From positions 1 to 64,000 of the forward strand of contig JAJPKO010000055.1 in the NCBI GenBank assembly GCA_021323655.1: a stretch of 64,000 bases of DNA. Direction: 5' to 3'. Positions 1 to 10,540 of the stretch are shown here, piece by piece (position 1 is the first letter of the stretch; each line of letters begins with the position of its first letter). Position numbers and translations under genes: made by a program. The stretch is from Acidobacteriaceae bacterium. GTDB lineage: Bacteria; Acidobacteriota; Terriglobia; Terriglobales; Acidobacteriaceae. The notes under the pieces were generated by a model that made no database searches, was not told where the DNA came from, and was given only the letters and a program-made list of their open reading frames with translations.

Positions 1-7
1 ACGAGGA

Positions 8-685
8 GTGGAAAAATCTCACGCAATGTGGAAATCTGGGCTGTTTTCGGGTACATTGGCGGTACTGACTCGACACCTGCGTCCGATCAGGAGTCAATCG
101 GATTTTGCTCATTGTTCAGTCATGGCCTCCCCGTCTCCACTAGACCGTTGCTGGGTTTTGAAAGACTCGCCCGCCGCCACGCCGCTCATGCCGGCGATGC
201 GCGCGGCCGTAGAGCAACACTGGCCCGATGTGCAGCGAACTGCTGAGTCAGTGCTCGGAGATGAAGCCTTGGCGGCGGAAATCATGGAAGAGGCGATCGA
301 ACAAGCCGTCGCCTACCTTACCGACCTCCCTCCGGAGAAACACGAAGACGTGAACGGAATTCTCTCGCGGTTCTGGCGGGAGGAAATTGGACGCCGGCGG
401 AAGCAAAACGCACATCTTGTCTTCATCGATTTCTCGGCCGCGGCGGAACCAACTTCTCCCGATACGCCATTTCCGGCTGCGGATGCGGCCATCGACGCCG
501 AGCGGATCCTCCGAGACGCCCCGCCTAAGGTGCGCGAAGCGATCATGATGCGGTACGGCAGTTCGGATTCCTGGATTGACGTGGCCGCGATGACCGCGAC
601 AACGCCAGCCGCGATTCGCATGAGCTGCAAGAGGTTTATCGATCGCATTCGGCGGCAATTGAGGGTTTTGGGCGCGGGGCATTAA
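8..685 (+). CDS. Sigma-70-like RNA polymerase sigma factor (region 2/4-like); true start may be internal
   Basis: ORF with helical region 'DEALAAEIMEEAIEQAVAYL' and C-terminal HTH-like 'IDVAAMTATTPAAIRMSCKRFIDRIRRQL'; followed by an anti-sigma-like ORF. Confidence 0.5.
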   Translation: MEKSHAMWKSGLFSGTLAVLTRHLRPIRSQSDFAHCSVMASPSPLDRCWVLKDSPAATPLMPAMRAAVEQHWPDVQRTAESVLGDEALAAEIMEEAIEQAVAYLTDLPPEKHEDVNGILSRFWREEIGRRRKQNAHLVFIDFSAAAEPTSPDTPFPAADAAIDAERILRDAPPKVREAIMMRYGSSDSWIDVAAMTATTPAAIRMSCKRFIDRIRRQLRVLGAGH

Positions 686-724
686 ACTCCGGCAGAGGCA
701 CTTCACGCGACCGGAAAGGATTCC

Positions 725-1462
725 GTGGACGGACGTCAATCGTTTTTACAGGATGATGACGATGATTCGTTGCTTTTCGAGAAGCTCCAAGAGCACGTCC
801 TCGAAAGGTATCCGAACCCGGAGCGCAAGGGGTGCATCGATCACGCGACCTTGGAAACCTGGGTCTACTCTCCACGAAAACTAGATCTCTCCGATCCCAA
901 GTACCTCCACGTCCTGAAATGCGCCGAATGCACCCGTGAGTTGATCGATCTGCGGAAACAGCGAGATGCGCGAAGGAAGGCGCAAATCGGGAACCAGGCG
1001 GCAAGGGCTGGGAACTGGCTGTGGGCAGGAATCGCTGCGGTCTTGGCGTGCGCCATCGCTATAGGAGGTGTGGCCTATTGGCGCGTGCATTCTCCGAGTT
1101 CATCCGTTGCCACGATCCCAGCAACTCCGATCGCGCTCGCGATCGATTTGAGCCAGGCGGGTACGACGCGTGGCGGCGAGACATCCACCGTCCCCCCGGT
1201 AGCCCTGCCGAGGCGCGTCGTCGCCGCGCACATTCTCCTTCCGTACTTCAGCCCAGGAGGGAAATACGTTGTCTCCGTCACGATGGACAAAGACGGAAGT
1301 CCCGCAAAAGCTGAGACAACGGGGACTGCAAATGTAAACGGCTTCCACGCCGATCTGGCGGTAACCCTCGATCTCCGTAATCTGCCCCAGGGGACGTACT
1401 ACCTCGCGACCACGCACGAAGGGGACAGGGCCTCATACTACTACCCGCTTACAGTGCGATGA
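725..1462 (+). CDS. Putative membrane anti-sigma factor with zinc-finger-like HxxxCxxC motif
   Basis: 'YLHVLKCAECTREL' followed by one TM segment (WLWAGIAAVLACAIAIGGVAYW) and an extracytoplasmic domain. Confidence 0.5.
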   Translation: MDGRQSFLQDDDDDSLLFEKLQEHVLERYPNPERKGCIDHATLETWVYSPRKLDLSDPKYLHVLKCAECTRELIDLRKQRDARRKAQIGNQAARAGNWLWAGIAAVLACAIAIGGVAYWRVHSPSSSVATIPATPIALAIDLSQAGTTRGGETSTVPPVALPRRVVAAHILLPYFSPGGKYVVSVTMDKDGSPAKAETTGTANVNGFHADLAVTLDLRNLPQGTYYLATTHEGDRASYYYPLTVR

Positions 1463-1471
1463 TTTGGGTAG

Positions 1472-1714
1472 TTACCTCCGGAATCGACGCCGAAGATAGG
1501 CGCACAAGGGCGCTACCAGTCCCAGGTGTTTAATGACCACCAATAGGACGATCCCGGAAACGAGCGTTGTCGAGAGTGCTAGATGCCGGAAGAAATAGAC
1601 AACCGCTCCGTGTCCGGCCAGAAGAAGAATGATCGCCCCCGACAAAAGTGCGGGATGCGCGGAAATACGCTTCAGAGAGTTCATAGAGAGAAGGGATGGA
1701 TCTCCGGGGATCAT
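1472..1714 (-). CDS. Small membrane protein
   Basis: 80-aa ORF with two hydrophobic segments. Confidence 0.5.
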   Translation of the reverse strand: MIPGDPSLLSMNSLKRISAHPALLSGAIILLLAGHGAVVYFFRHLALSTTLVSGIVLLVVIKHLGLVAPLCAYLRRRFRR

Positions 1715-1722
1715 GAATTCGG

Positions 1723-2364
1723 CTATCGGGCCGCGGCATATACGTAATTCAAGTTGCTGATACCGACGGCGCCGCTTTCGACGACCTCCATTCCTGCTCT
1801 TTGGACGAGGTCGATCATAGAGGGAAGACTGGCGTGTCCGTGGTGGTGGAAGTGATCGATGATGCTTTTCTGGTGAGCTTCAGGCGGTCCAAAATCAATG
1901 ATCAGCAAGCGTCCGCCTGGCTTCAGCACTCTTCGAACTTCTCGAACACACTCTTCGCGCAGCTTGGCAGGGAGATGATGAAGCATGAGGGTGCTCATCA
2001 CCACATCAAATTGAGAATCAGGGAAAGGCAATGCTTCAACCGCAGCATTCCGGAAATCGATATTCAATCCCGCCTTGTGTCCTTTTTTGATCGCGCGAGC
2101 GAGCATCTGGGGTGAAGCATCAACTCCACACACCATGCCCCTTTCACCAACGTGGCGCTTGGCGGCAATGGCCAGAGTCCCGGTCCCGCAGCCAATATCA
2201 AGAACTTTCTCTCGTTCGGATACACGTGCGAGGCGGAGAGCCTTCTCGCGCATCTTGCATTCGTTCCCGCGCGACAGAAACCAGAGCAGCAGATCATACA
2301 GAAAGGCTCTATGAAGGACCAGACCCTTGGTTGCCGGAACTGATTGTGTTGCCGTTATTCCCAT
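1723..2364 (-). CDS. Class I SAM-dependent methyltransferase
   Basis: Motif I 'VLDIGCGTGTLAIAAK', 'VVMSTLMLHHL', 'RRVLKPGGRLLIIDFG'. Confidence 0.9.
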   Translation of the reverse strand: MGITATQSVPATKGLVLHRAFLYDLLLWFLSRGNECKMREKALRLARVSEREKVLDIGCGTGTLAIAAKRHVGERGMVCGVDASPQMLARAIKKGHKAGLNIDFRNAAVEALPFPDSQFDVVMSTLMLHHLPAKLREECVREVRRVLKPGGRLLIIDFGPPEAHQKSIIDHFHHHGHASLPSMIDLVQRAGMEVVESGAVGISNLNYVYAAAR

Positions 2365-2426
2365 CGATTCACCTCTCGCCCATCCCTATCTGCCCGGGCC
2401 ACGCGTGGGTTCTTCTGGCACGTGGC

Positions 2427-2458
2427 GGACATTTGTTTGAAAGTGGACATCTGTTCGA
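2427..2458. promoter_or_regulatory. 14-bp direct repeat (GGACATTTGTTTGA / GGACATCTGTTCGA), candidate TetR operator
   Basis: Two near-identical 14-mers 18 bp apart in the divergent intergenic region of the methyltransferase and TetR genes. Confidence 0.45.
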
Positions 2459-2555
2459 TTTAGAGCCTAAGCTTGGAGTGGCCGGCGAGGAAGAATAGCC
2501 GACGGAATTTGTGCGTTAACGAACAACTTTCTGAGACTGTGCGGAAATTCGGCAG

Positions 2556-3155
2556 ATGGGGATTCGGAGCATGCCTGCAGGAAAGAGGACCGATCGGCGC
2601 GTTGCGCGGACCAGGAAGGCGTTACTGGATGCGCTTCACTCTCTGATCTGCGAAAAGGATTACGATTCGATCGTAGTGAAAGAGATCCTTGATCGAGCCG
2701 ATGTGGGACGATCTGCGTTCTATACGCATTTCGTCGATAAAGATGACCTCCTGGCTCACGGCATCCACGACATCGTTGGCGGGCTTCCAGCCCGGCACTC
2801 ACAGAGTGACGAGAGTCGCAATGACGGGCCGTTGTGGTTCAGTCAGACGATCTTCGAGCACGTCGATCGCCAGCGTCGAACGACGATCCACAGACTGGGT
2901 CGAAGGGGGGCGGCGATTCTGCACCAGCGTCTCAACCAGGTCCTCGTCAAAATGATTGCCGAGCAACTTGACACCGAGGCTCGGAAGCAGCACAAACGAG
3001 ATGGCGGCATTCCTTCCGATCTCCTGGCGCAGTACCTCGCTGGGACGTTTGTTCTTGTCCTCAATTGGTGGATTGAGAGCAAGAGCCAAATCTCTCCGAG
3101 TGCTGTGAATGATCTCTTTAGTTCGCTGGTAATGCCGGTGCTCGCTTCGAACTAG
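2556..3155 (+). CDS. TetR/AcrR family transcriptional regulator
   Basis: N-terminal HTH 'TRKALLDALHSLICEKDYDSIVVKEILDRADVGRSAFYTHFVDKDDLL'. Confidence 0.9.
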   Translation: MGIRSMPAGKRTDRRVARTRKALLDALHSLICEKDYDSIVVKEILDRADVGRSAFYTHFVDKDDLLAHGIHDIVGGLPARHSQSDESRNDGPLWFSQTIFEHVDRQRRTTIHRLGRRGAAILHQRLNQVLVKMIAEQLDTEARKQHKRDGGIPSDLLAQYLAGTFVLVLNWWIESKSQISPSAVNDLFSSLVMPVLASN

Positions 3156-3453
3156 CGGGTCAATGAACGTAATGCGTGCTCATCGTCTGCTCTGAGCGCC
3201 CTGTGCCCCCTTCATTGGAGTTTCGTCAGAGGAAGGACTCGACCACTACACCACGTGGCCCAAGAAATTTATTTCAATTGTGAGCTGGATCACGAGCAGT
3301 GGGTGATGTAGGTCACTGATTGCCATGTAAAAAACTGCGAGAACAGAGGCAAGAGCAGATGGCATGGCTGACCCCATGGTGAATCTGGGGATCATCTGCA
3401 CGCCGAATCGACCCCAGTCCATGCTTCCCCTGCTTCCCCGAAAGGAAGTCATG

Positions 3454-4911
3454 GAAATGAAGAGCCTTCATCAATTCCTCTTTACGCGCTGTAAAGCTCC
3501 TGTCGTCACAATGGCCTGTGTTGGATTATTCGGAGTGCTCACTCTCAACGGATGCGGAGGAGGCACCGGCACCTCGAACCCGACTCCAACCCCAACACCG
3601 ACGCCTACAGCCAAAACGGTTGTACAGGTGAATATGGGCGACTCGCCCGCGGACTGGATGCTCGCCTTCACGATGAACATCAGTTCGATGTCGCTCACCG
3701 GAAGCAATGGATCTGCGACCGTCGTTTCGTCATCGACCCCGATGGAGATGATGCACCTGATGGGCATGATGCAGCCCCTTGCAATGGTTAACGCTCCGCA
3801 GGGAACCTACACCGGCGCGTCCATCACGATCTCATCGGCGACCGTCATGTACATGGATCCCACTACGAAGGCACCTGTTCAGGCCACAATCTCAGGTCCT
3901 ATGACCGGTAATATCTCCTTCACCAGCCCAATCACCGTAGGCTCGACTCCGATGGCCATGGGCTTCGATCTTGATCTGGCCAGTTCCGTGACGATGGGTA
4001 CGAACGGCAATCTAACCATGAATCCCGTCTTTCACGTCACATCCGGGACTCAGGGATCAGGAAATGCCATGGATCCGGCAAACGGCGGCATCCAGCAGAT
4101 GATGGGATCGATTTCGAGCGTGTCAGGAAACTCGTTCGTGATGACCTCGATGCAGGCCGCGCAGAACTTCACCTTCATGACGAATTCTTCGACAGTGTTC
4201 AGCGGTACGAGCATGAACTCGATGGCGAACGGGATGCTGGTCGTTGTCGATGCGAGCCTTCAGTCCGATGGTTCGCTGCTGTGCACCAGGGTCCAGTCCA
4301 TGATGAACTCCGGTGGCGTGATGGGCGGAGGAATCATCGCTGCTGTCACCGGGGCGCCAGCCACGTCTCTCACGATAATCATGCAGAATGGTGCCGGCAC
4401 CGGAATGATGTCGTCAGCCTTCGCGGCTGGGGTCACGGTCAGTCTGAGCGGTGGAACGAACTATCAGATTGACCAGGACAACATGGATATGGCCGGGCTC
4501 CCGTTCACGCCGGCTTTCGATCAAAACCACATCTACATCGGGCAGAGCGTGATGCCCATAAGTTCCAGCGGAATGATGAGCGGGGGCATGGGCGGCGGGA
4601 TGATGGGTGGCAGTTCCATGGCCGGTACAATTACGGCTTCGGAAGTGGAGTTGGAACCGCAGGGGCTCAGCGGAACCGCCGGCGCTGCAGTTTCGAGCGG
4701 AGCAACGACCAGCTTTACGCTGAATCTGCCTTCCGGCTGTGCATTCACCACGATGACCGGAGCCACGAGTGTGACAGTCTTCCAACAACCTCAGACGACG
4801 GTTGTCGGTACATCTCCGATCGCCAGTGGATCTTCAATGCATGCCTTCGGCCTGTTGTTCTACGACGGCGGGCAGTGGAAGATGGTGGCGTCGAGAATGG
4901 GAGCGAATTAG
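3454..4911 (+). CDS. Met-rich secreted lipoprotein, DUF4382/DUF5666-like
   Basis: Lipobox-like 'GVLTLNGCGGG', TP-repeat linker, Met-rich segments (MMSGGMGGGMMGGSSM); start set at ATG 3454. Confidence 0.6.
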   Translation, partial: EMKSLHQFLFTRCKAPVVTMACVGLFGVLTLNGCGGGTGTSNPTPTPTPTPTAKTVVQVNMGDSPADWMLAFTMNISSMSLTGSNGSATVVSSSTPMEMMHLMGMMQPLAMVNAPQGTYTGASITISSATVMYMDPTTKAPVQATISGPMTGNISFTSPITVGSTPMAMGFDLDLASSVTMGTNGNLTMNPVFHVTSGTQGSGNAMDPANGGIQQMMGSISSVSGNSFVMTSMQAAQNFTFMTNSSTVFSGTSMNSMANGMLVVVDASLQSDGSLLCTRVQSMMNSGGVMGGGIIAAVTGAPATSLTIIMQNGAGTGMMSSAFAAGVTVSLSGGTNYQIDQDNMDMAGLPFTPAFDQNHIYIGQSVMPISSSGMMSGGMGGGMMGGSSMAGTITASEVELEPQGLSGTAGAAVSSGATTSFTLNLPSGCAFTTMTGATSVTVFQQPQTTVVGTSPIASGSSMHAFGLLFYDGGQWKMVASRMGAN

Positions 4912-4940
4912 CCAAAGCAATGACGCGCCGTGTCGCCGGT

Positions 4941-4976
4941 CGGAGTACCCAGTGGTAGAAACTAATGGGTACTCCG
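4941..4976. terminator. Perfect 11-bp inverted repeat hairpin, no T-tract
   Basis: CGGAGTACCCA - 14 nt - TGGGTACTCCG shortly after the stop at 4911. Confidence 0.4.
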
Positions 4977-5034
4977 CAACATGGGATCGTTCTAGGCTTG
5001 AAACCGATAACGCTAAGATTCCCTCCGTCGTGGT

Positions 5035-5805
5035 TTAAGCAACATGGTTCAGCTTCGGAGGCGACTGCATGCGACCCATCTCAGCTTCCATTTGGTTCGG
5101 ATCAATCTGAGGCATTTTGTCCTTCCATCCCTTTAGAATCAACCACGCATTCGCAGGAAGCGAAGTCAGGAATCCGGCGATCATCGCAATCTGCATCATG
5201 AACCAAAAGACAGCCATATTCGGCTTCAGGTGTGGAGATGGGAAGAGCCAGTAATACGTGATCGCCATCCAGGCGAACATGCCAACCTCGAAGAGCGCGA
5301 TGGAGATCGTATCGGCGCGGACGGCCGCAACCAGTCCTTTCCCGAACGGCGAACCTCTCATCGGGACGATCGTAAAGTACTGAAAAGCGACTCCAAGAAC
5401 ATAAGCAAAGAGGAAGTCGAAGATCAGTTTTGTCCCGAACTCGCCTGCAAAGGTCAGCGCCAATGCGGGAACCATCAACTCTGCAATGGCGTCTCCGATG
5501 CTGCAGCCCGCTCCGCAGTGGAACACAGCAATGCTGTTCTGGATCCCGGTTGGCGGATCCTCCTTATGCTTCTCCATCATTTTCTTCATGTCTTCAGACA
5601 TCGGTCTCTTCATAGAAACGGGCAGGGATTTTTGATACAGGTACACCGCAAACGGACCCATGTAGAGAGCCGTGATGGGCCAGACGACATCCATGATCCA
5701 CATCTTCTGAGGTTTCCGAAAGGTCTGAATCAGGATGAACAGAGCACTTGCGAAGCAAATCGCAATCCAGAGCCAGGCAACAATTTCAAGCCATTGAGGA
5801 ACCAT
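5035..5805 (-). CDS. DUF4396-like membrane protein
   Basis: Multi-TM ORF 'MVPQWLEIVAWLWIAICFASALFILIQTFRKPQKMWIMDVVWPITALYMGP'; start approximate. Confidence 0.65.
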   Translation of the reverse strand: MVPQWLEIVAWLWIAICFASALFILIQTFRKPQKMWIMDVVWPITALYMGPFAVYLYQKSLPVSMKRPMSEDMKKMMEKHKEDPPTGIQNSIAVFHCGAGCSIGDAIAELMVPALALTFAGEFGTKLIFDFLFAYVLGVAFQYFTIVPMRGSPFGKGLVAAVRADTISIALFEVGMFAWMAITYYWLFPSPHLKPNMAVFWFMMQIAMIAGFLTSLPANAWLILKGWKDKMPQIDPNQMEAEMGRMQSPPKLNHVA

Positions 5806-5935
5806 AACGTTTGTATGGATGCGCGTCACAGATATGGGGTCGTCTGTAATATGCCTGCTTCTGATACCTTCGAGCCCAGGTCTGCATCTCACATCCAGGG
5901 ATGTCGGAAGTTGTAATTCTTACACCAGAGTGATC

Positions 5936-6141
5936 ATGACGCTTGGAGCAATCGTTGAATCCATACGGGCCGCTCTTGAACGGCAAGCCGACGATGTGCA
6001 GGTGCATCGGGAATCCGGCGAGACTTTCATCGAAATGTTCGTCGGCAAGCAATTGTTCGTGGTGAAGTGCTCGGAATCGGCTCCGATAAGGAGTCACTTG
6101 AATTCAGGCCCAAGCCAGTCATCGAGGAGCAGGAAGGATGA
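5936..6141 (+). pseudogene. Small protein, apparent frameshift near 6050-6075
   Basis: Frame A 'MTLGAIVESIRAALERQADDVQVHRESGETFIEMFVGKQ' then frame B 'VLGIGSDKESLEFRPKPVIEEQEG*', whose TGA overlaps the next ATG. Confidence 0.35.
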
Positions 6142-6305
6142 GCATTCTTCAACACAAGGCCCCAGTGTGCGGCGTGGAGATTGAAGCCGATCAAGCGGCT
6201 GGGGTGTCCGAATACCGCGGCAAGAAAGTGTATTTCTGTTCTCTGGCGTGCAAAGAGAAGTTCGACCGTGCACCCGAGCAATTTTCCAAAGACCTAGAGG
6301 GCTAA
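6138..6305 (+). CDS. YHS-domain protein (55 aa)
   Basis: MSILQHKAPVCGVEIEADQAAGVSEYRGKKVYFCSLACKEKFDRAPEQFSKDLEG; classic YHS pattern. Confidence 0.85.
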   Translation: MSILQHKAPVCGVEIEADQAAGVSEYRGKKVYFCSLACKEKFDRAPEQFSKDLEG

Positions 6306-6310
6306 TCTGG

Positions 6311-6637
6311 ATGGAAAGATGCTACTTTGCGACGAGACCCGATGGTGTGCTTTCGGTGTGCATGGAGGTGCATTCCCGCCAATTCATTGGGTCCTTTATT
6401 CCGCGGTTGGCCGGTGGAGTGCTCAACGAATCTGGAATTCTCGAAATTGGTCAGTTCCAGAGCGCGGAGGAAGCGCGGAAGGTGCTTATCGACCGCTACG
6501 GCGAGCCTGATAAGTGGGTTGAAGGTCACCCCGAAGCGCTCACATGCGGTCGCACGGTCCGGAATTCCTCTAGACTAAGTACATGCACGCGCCGCAGCGG
6601 AAGGAGTCCGCAAATCCTGAACTCGTTGAACGAGTGA
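6311..6637 (+). CDS. Hypothetical protein
   Basis: ORF in the YHS-ECF-copA cluster; start at 6311 inferred; the C-terminal part overlaps the next gene and may be spurious. Confidence 0.4.
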   Translation: MERCYFATRPDGVLSVCMEVHSRQFIGSFIPRLAGGVLNESGILEIGQFQSAEEARKVLIDRYGEPDKWVEGHPEALTCGRTVRNSSRLSTCTRRSGRSPQILNSLNE

Positions 6638-7149
6638 CTGCACAGCGCGAGAAGTTTCTGCGCTTCCTTTCCGCACGCGTCGAGGACCGAGCAGCGGCCG
6701 AGGACATCCTCCAGGTTGCATATCTGAAAGCCATTGAGCGGGGATCAGAGATTCGGGATGAGGAAAGCGCCGTTGCGTGGTTTTATCGCATTCTTCGCAA
6801 TGCGGTTACGGATCACTACCGCCGCCGGGCGTCGAGAGCTAAAGCGCTTGAAGCTGTCGCCATGGAATTGCCCAAAGCCTACGAGCCCGAGATCAAGGCG
6901 ACGGTTTGCGAGTGCATCGGCGATGTTATCGGCGACCTGAAGCCCGAGTACCGAACCGTGATCGAGCAGGTGGACTTAGCAGAAACCCCGGTCGAAGAGT
7001 TTGCCCAGGCGGAAAGCATCTCTCAAAACAACGCTTCCGTGCGTTTACACCGAGCCAGGAAAGCGGTTGCCAGGCATCTGAAGACCGTATGTGGCGCCTG
7101 CGCGGAGCACAAATGCCTTGATTGCACTTGCCGGCGGGCGAGGGTGTAA
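6583..7149 (+). CDS. ECF sigma factor with Cys-rich C-terminal tail (CorE-like, metal-responsive)
   Basis: Region 2 'AAAEDILQVAYLKAIERG...AWFYRILRNAVTDHYRRR', region 4 'EEFAQAESISQNNASVRLHRARKAVARHL', tail 'CGACAEHKCLDCTC'; immediately upstream of copA. Confidence 0.8.
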   Translation: MHAPQRKESANPELVERVTAQREKFLRFLSARVEDRAAAEDILQVAYLKAIERGSEIRDEESAVAWFYRILRNAVTDHYRRRASRAKALEAVAMELPKAYEPEIKATVCECIGDVIGDLKPEYRTVIEQVDLAETPVEEFAQAESISQNNASVRLHRARKAVARHLKTVCGACAEHKCLDCTCRRARV

Positions 7150-7200
7150 GACAGCTTTGGCTCGTGCGTCAGCAGCTATGGAAGTCATTGGAGGCAAACA

Positions 7201-9813
7201 ATGGGCTGCTGCGGAAATCAGCAAACTCTCACAAACGTCGGCGACAAGGATCCTGTCTGCGGAATGACCGTGGATCCGGCGAAAGCTGCCGGTCAGTCCG
7301 AATACCGGGGGACTACTTATTTCTTCTGTTCGACTCGGTGCAAGCAGAAATTCGATGACGCGCCGGAGCGGTTCATTGGTCCTTCGGCGGCATCGCGATC
7401 AGAAAAGGTTGAAATCGATCCCGTTTGCGGAATGCAGGTCAATCCGTCCAAGGCGACTGCGACTGCCGTTCACGATGGACAAACGTTCTATTTCTGCAGC
7501 CAGGGATGCGCGGCAAAGTTCAATGTAGATCCTCGGAAGTATCTGAATTCAAGCGAGGAACCGCAGGAAAAGCGGGCGCGAGGTAACTCATCAGCCGAGT
7601 ACACCTGTCCAATGCACCCGGAGGTGAGACAAGCCGGTCCCGGCAGTTGCCCCAAATGCGGGATGGCCCTGGAACCGACGACAATTTCAGCTCCGAAAGC
7701 CGGAACCGAATATACCTGCCCGATGCATCCGGAGATCGTCCGCTCCGAGCCGGGCTCCTGTCCTATCTGCGGAATGGCGCTCGAGCCCCGGGAGATCTCA
7801 GGTACAGAGTCCAATCCGGAGCTAGCTGACATGTCCAGGCGGTTCTGGATTAGTGTGGTTCTATCTCTTCCCGTGCTGGCTCTGATGGTGTCGGAATTGA
7901 TCCCGGGCATGCCGCTTCAGCACATGCTTCCGTGGCGAAGTTGGGCATGGATCGAACTTGCCTTGGCAAGCCCGGTCGTTCTTTGGTGCGGATGGCCGTT
8001 TTTCGAGCGGGCTTGGCAATCATTCGTTCATCGCAGCCCGAATATGTTCACTCTGATTGCACTCGGAACAGGCTCGGCGTATCTCTACAGTCTCGTTGCG
8101 GCCTTTGCGCCGCAGAGCTTTCCGGCTTCCTTCCGCAACGAAGGTGGCGAGATCGGACTCTATTTCGAGCCCGCGATGGTGATTACCGCTCTTGTGCTTC
8201 TTGGCCAGGTGATGGAGTTGCGGGCGCGTAGCCAGACCAGCAGCGCCATTCGTGCGTTGCTCGGACTCGCGCCGAAGATGGCCCGGCGGATCGATCAGCA
8301 GGGTGCGGAATCGGATATCCCGCTCGAGCAAGTGCAGGTGGGAGACAGGCTTCGAGTCCGCCCAGGTGAAAAGGTCCCAGTGGACGGAAGGGTATTGGAA
8401 GGACACAGTTCAGTCGATGAGTCCATGATCACCGGAGAACCGATTCCGATTGAGAAGGAGAAGAACTCCCGAGTGACAGCGGGAACCCTGAACGGTACCG
8501 GAGGGTTCGTGATGGGAGCCGAACGCGTGGGCTCTGATACGCTGCTCTCCCAAATCGTCAAGATGGTGAGCGAGGCTCAACGTTCCCGCGCACCGATTCA
8601 GCGGCTCGCAGACAAGGTCTCTTCCTACTTCGTTCCCGCCGTCATTCTGATTGCGATCATCACCTTCATTGTCTGGTATCTGGCTGGGCCGCAACCCAGA
8701 TTTGCGCATGCTCTGGTCAACGCAGTCGCAGTACTGATCGTGGCATGTCCGTGTGCTCTGGGCCTTGCTACTCCCATGGCTGTGATGGTCGGTACCGGAC
8801 GCGGCGCTCACGCAGGAATCCTCATTCGTAATGCCGAAGCGCTGGAAGTATTCGGCACGGTCAATACGCTCATCGTGGACAAAACGGGAACCCTTACGGA
8901 AGGCAAGCCCCGGCTGAGTTCCGTGTTCAGTGTTTCGACCTATGGTGAATCGGAGTTGTTGCAGATTGTGGCCAGCCTGGAACGGGCAAGCGAACATCCG
9001 CTGGCGCGATCGATCGCTGATGCGGCCGAAGAAAGGAAGCTAGAGTTTCTTTCTATCGACAACTTCAGTTCGCTCACAGGAAGGGGCGTACGGGGCACAG
9101 TCGCGGGGAAAGAAACAGCGGTCGGCAATCTCGATCTATTCCGCGAACTGAAAATCGATTCCTCCCCATTGAGCACAAAAGCCGAGGAACTGCGCGCGCA
9201 AGGCCATACCGTGATTCTCGCCGCTGTCGAGGGAAAATCGGCCGGTCTGGTCGCAGTCTCTGATCCCATCAAGGAGACAACGCCCGAAGCCATTCGCGGA
9301 CTAAAACGAGCCGGTATCAATGTCGTGATGGTGACCGGCGACCATGCGACCACAGCCAAGGCAGTCGCCGAGCAATTGGAAATCGAATTTGAGGCCGGAG
9401 TGCTGCCGGAGCGGAAAGCCGAAGTCGTAAAGGCCCATCAATCGTCTGGAGCAATCGTTGCGATGGCCGGCGATGGCGTGAACGATGCGCCAGCACTTGC
9501 GCAAGCCAATGTCGGTATAGCGATGGGAACTGGAACAGATGTTGCGATGGAGGCAGGCGGAATTACCCTGATTAAGGGAGACTTGCGTGGAATCGTGCGA
9601 GCACGGCACCTAAGTATTGCGACGATGCAAAACATCCGCCAAAACCTGTTCTTTGCGTTCGTCTACAACGCAATTGGTGTACCGGTTGCGGCTGGTGCCC
9701 TATTCCCCACGCTTGGACTGCTTCTGAATCCGATGATTGCCGCGGCGGCGATGAGTTTTAGTTCCGTTTCAGTGATCGCCAATGCGTTAAGGCTGCGAGC
9801 TATAGAGCTTTAA
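7201..9813 (+). CDS. copA: Copper-translocating P1B-type ATPase with two N-terminal YHS domains and two heavy-metal-binding (HMBD) domains
   Basis: [14 protein letters not shown] motif '[22 protein letters not shown]', 'HPLARSI', '[20 protein letters not shown]'; N-terminal YHS x2 and 'YTCPMHPE...CPxCGMALEP' x2. Confidence 0.95.
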   Translation: MGCCGNQQTLTNVGDKDPVCGMTVDPAKAAGQSEYRGTTYFFCSTRCKQKFDDAPERFIGPSAASRSEKVEIDPVCGMQVNPSKATATAVHDGQTFYFCSQGCAAKFNVDPRKYLNSSEEPQEKRARGNSSAEYTCPMHPEVRQAGPGSCPKCGMALEPTTISAPKAGTEYTCPMHPEIVRSEPGSCPICGMALEPREISGTESNPELADMSRRFWISVVLSLPVLALMVSELIPGMPLQHMLPWRSWAWIELALASPVVLWCGWPFFERAWQSFVHRSPNMFTLIALGTGSAYLYSLVAAFAPQSFPASFRNEGGEIGLYFEPAMVITALVLLGQVMELRARSQTSSAIRALLGLAPKMARRIDQQGAESDIPLEQVQVGDRLRVRPGEKVPVDGRVLEGHSSVDESMITGEPIPIEKEKNSRVTAGTLNGTGGFVMGAERVGSDTLLSQIVKMVSEAQRSRAPIQRLADKVSSYFVPAVILIAIITFIVWYLAGPQPRFAHALVNAVAVLIVACPCALGLATPMAVMVGTGRGAHAGILIRNAEALEVFGTVNTLIVDKTGTLTEGKPRLSSVFSVSTYGESELLQIVASLERASEHPLARSIADAAEERKLEFLSIDNFSSLTGRGVRGTVAGKETAVGNLDLFRELKIDSSPLSTKAEELRAQGHTVILAAVEGKSAGLVAVSDPIKETTPEAIRGLKRAGINVVMVTGDHATTAKAVAEQLEIEFEAGVLPERKAEVVKAHQSSGAIVAMAGDGVNDAPALAQANVGIAMGTGTDVAMEAGGITLIKGDLRGIVRARHLSIATMQNIRQNLFFAFVYNAIGVPVAAGALFPTLGLLLNPMIAAAAMSFSSVSVIANALRLRAIEL

Positions 9814-9879
9814 GCGGCGGAGGGATAGAACAACGCGGGCTGCGGGTGTCGGAAGCGAATACGAACTAGTGGACTATCG

Positions 9880-10540
9880 CGGTGAATTCGTTATTAGATG
9901 AGCGGCGAGAAGGGTTCGAGTATTTCCAGCGGATGGGTGGTGCGTCGGCGGAGTAAGCGCTGACGTAGCGGCGGAGCAAGCGAGCCAGGTCCGTGACGGA
10001 AGTAAAGATACTGCGGGCAATGACCTCGCGCTCGATTTTGGCGAACCACAACTCGACTTGGTTGAGCCACGGGGAATGGTCGGGGTGAAGTGAAACTGCA
10101 CGCGCGAATGCCGTTGCAGGAAATCGCGAACTAATTGCGTTTTGTGGGCGGAGAAGATTGTCGAAGATGATATGAATCCGCTGCCGGAGCGGGCACAAAG
10201 ACGCGACTTCTTCCAGGAAGGCCACGAAGTCGCGGCTGGTGTGACGCCGCAGTCTTTCCATGGACGCGACCGGTTTTGGTATTTAACGCAGCGTACAGCG
10301 AAAGCGTGCCATGCCGGTAGTACACAAAGCCGTGGGTTTGGCGCGTCCCGGCGATAGCGGCAGAACGAGATCGAGGCGATCCAGAGCCTGAATCGCGGTT
10401 TTTTCATCGACCGAGAACACGGCCGTATGCTGTGGCGGATTCAGGTATAAGGCGAGAATGTCGGCCGCTTTGCTCTCAAATTCCGGATCCGCGCAATCTG
10501 CCGCGCTCTTCGGAGAGTACGATCGGCTCGCGGATGCGGC
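9880..10540 (-). pseudogene. IS630-family transposase remnant, frameshifted
   Basis: Fragments in different frames: 'FSVDEKTAIQALDRLDLVLPLSPGRA', 'YYRHGTLSLYAALNTKTGRVHGKT', 'HTSRDFVAFLEEVA...IIFDNL...HPDHSPWLNQVELWFAKIERE'. Confidence 0.8.

Noticed and set aside
5230-5916. 228-aa ORF opposite the DUF4396-like gene
   Set aside because: Antisense; the minus strand encodes a coherent multi-TM protein.
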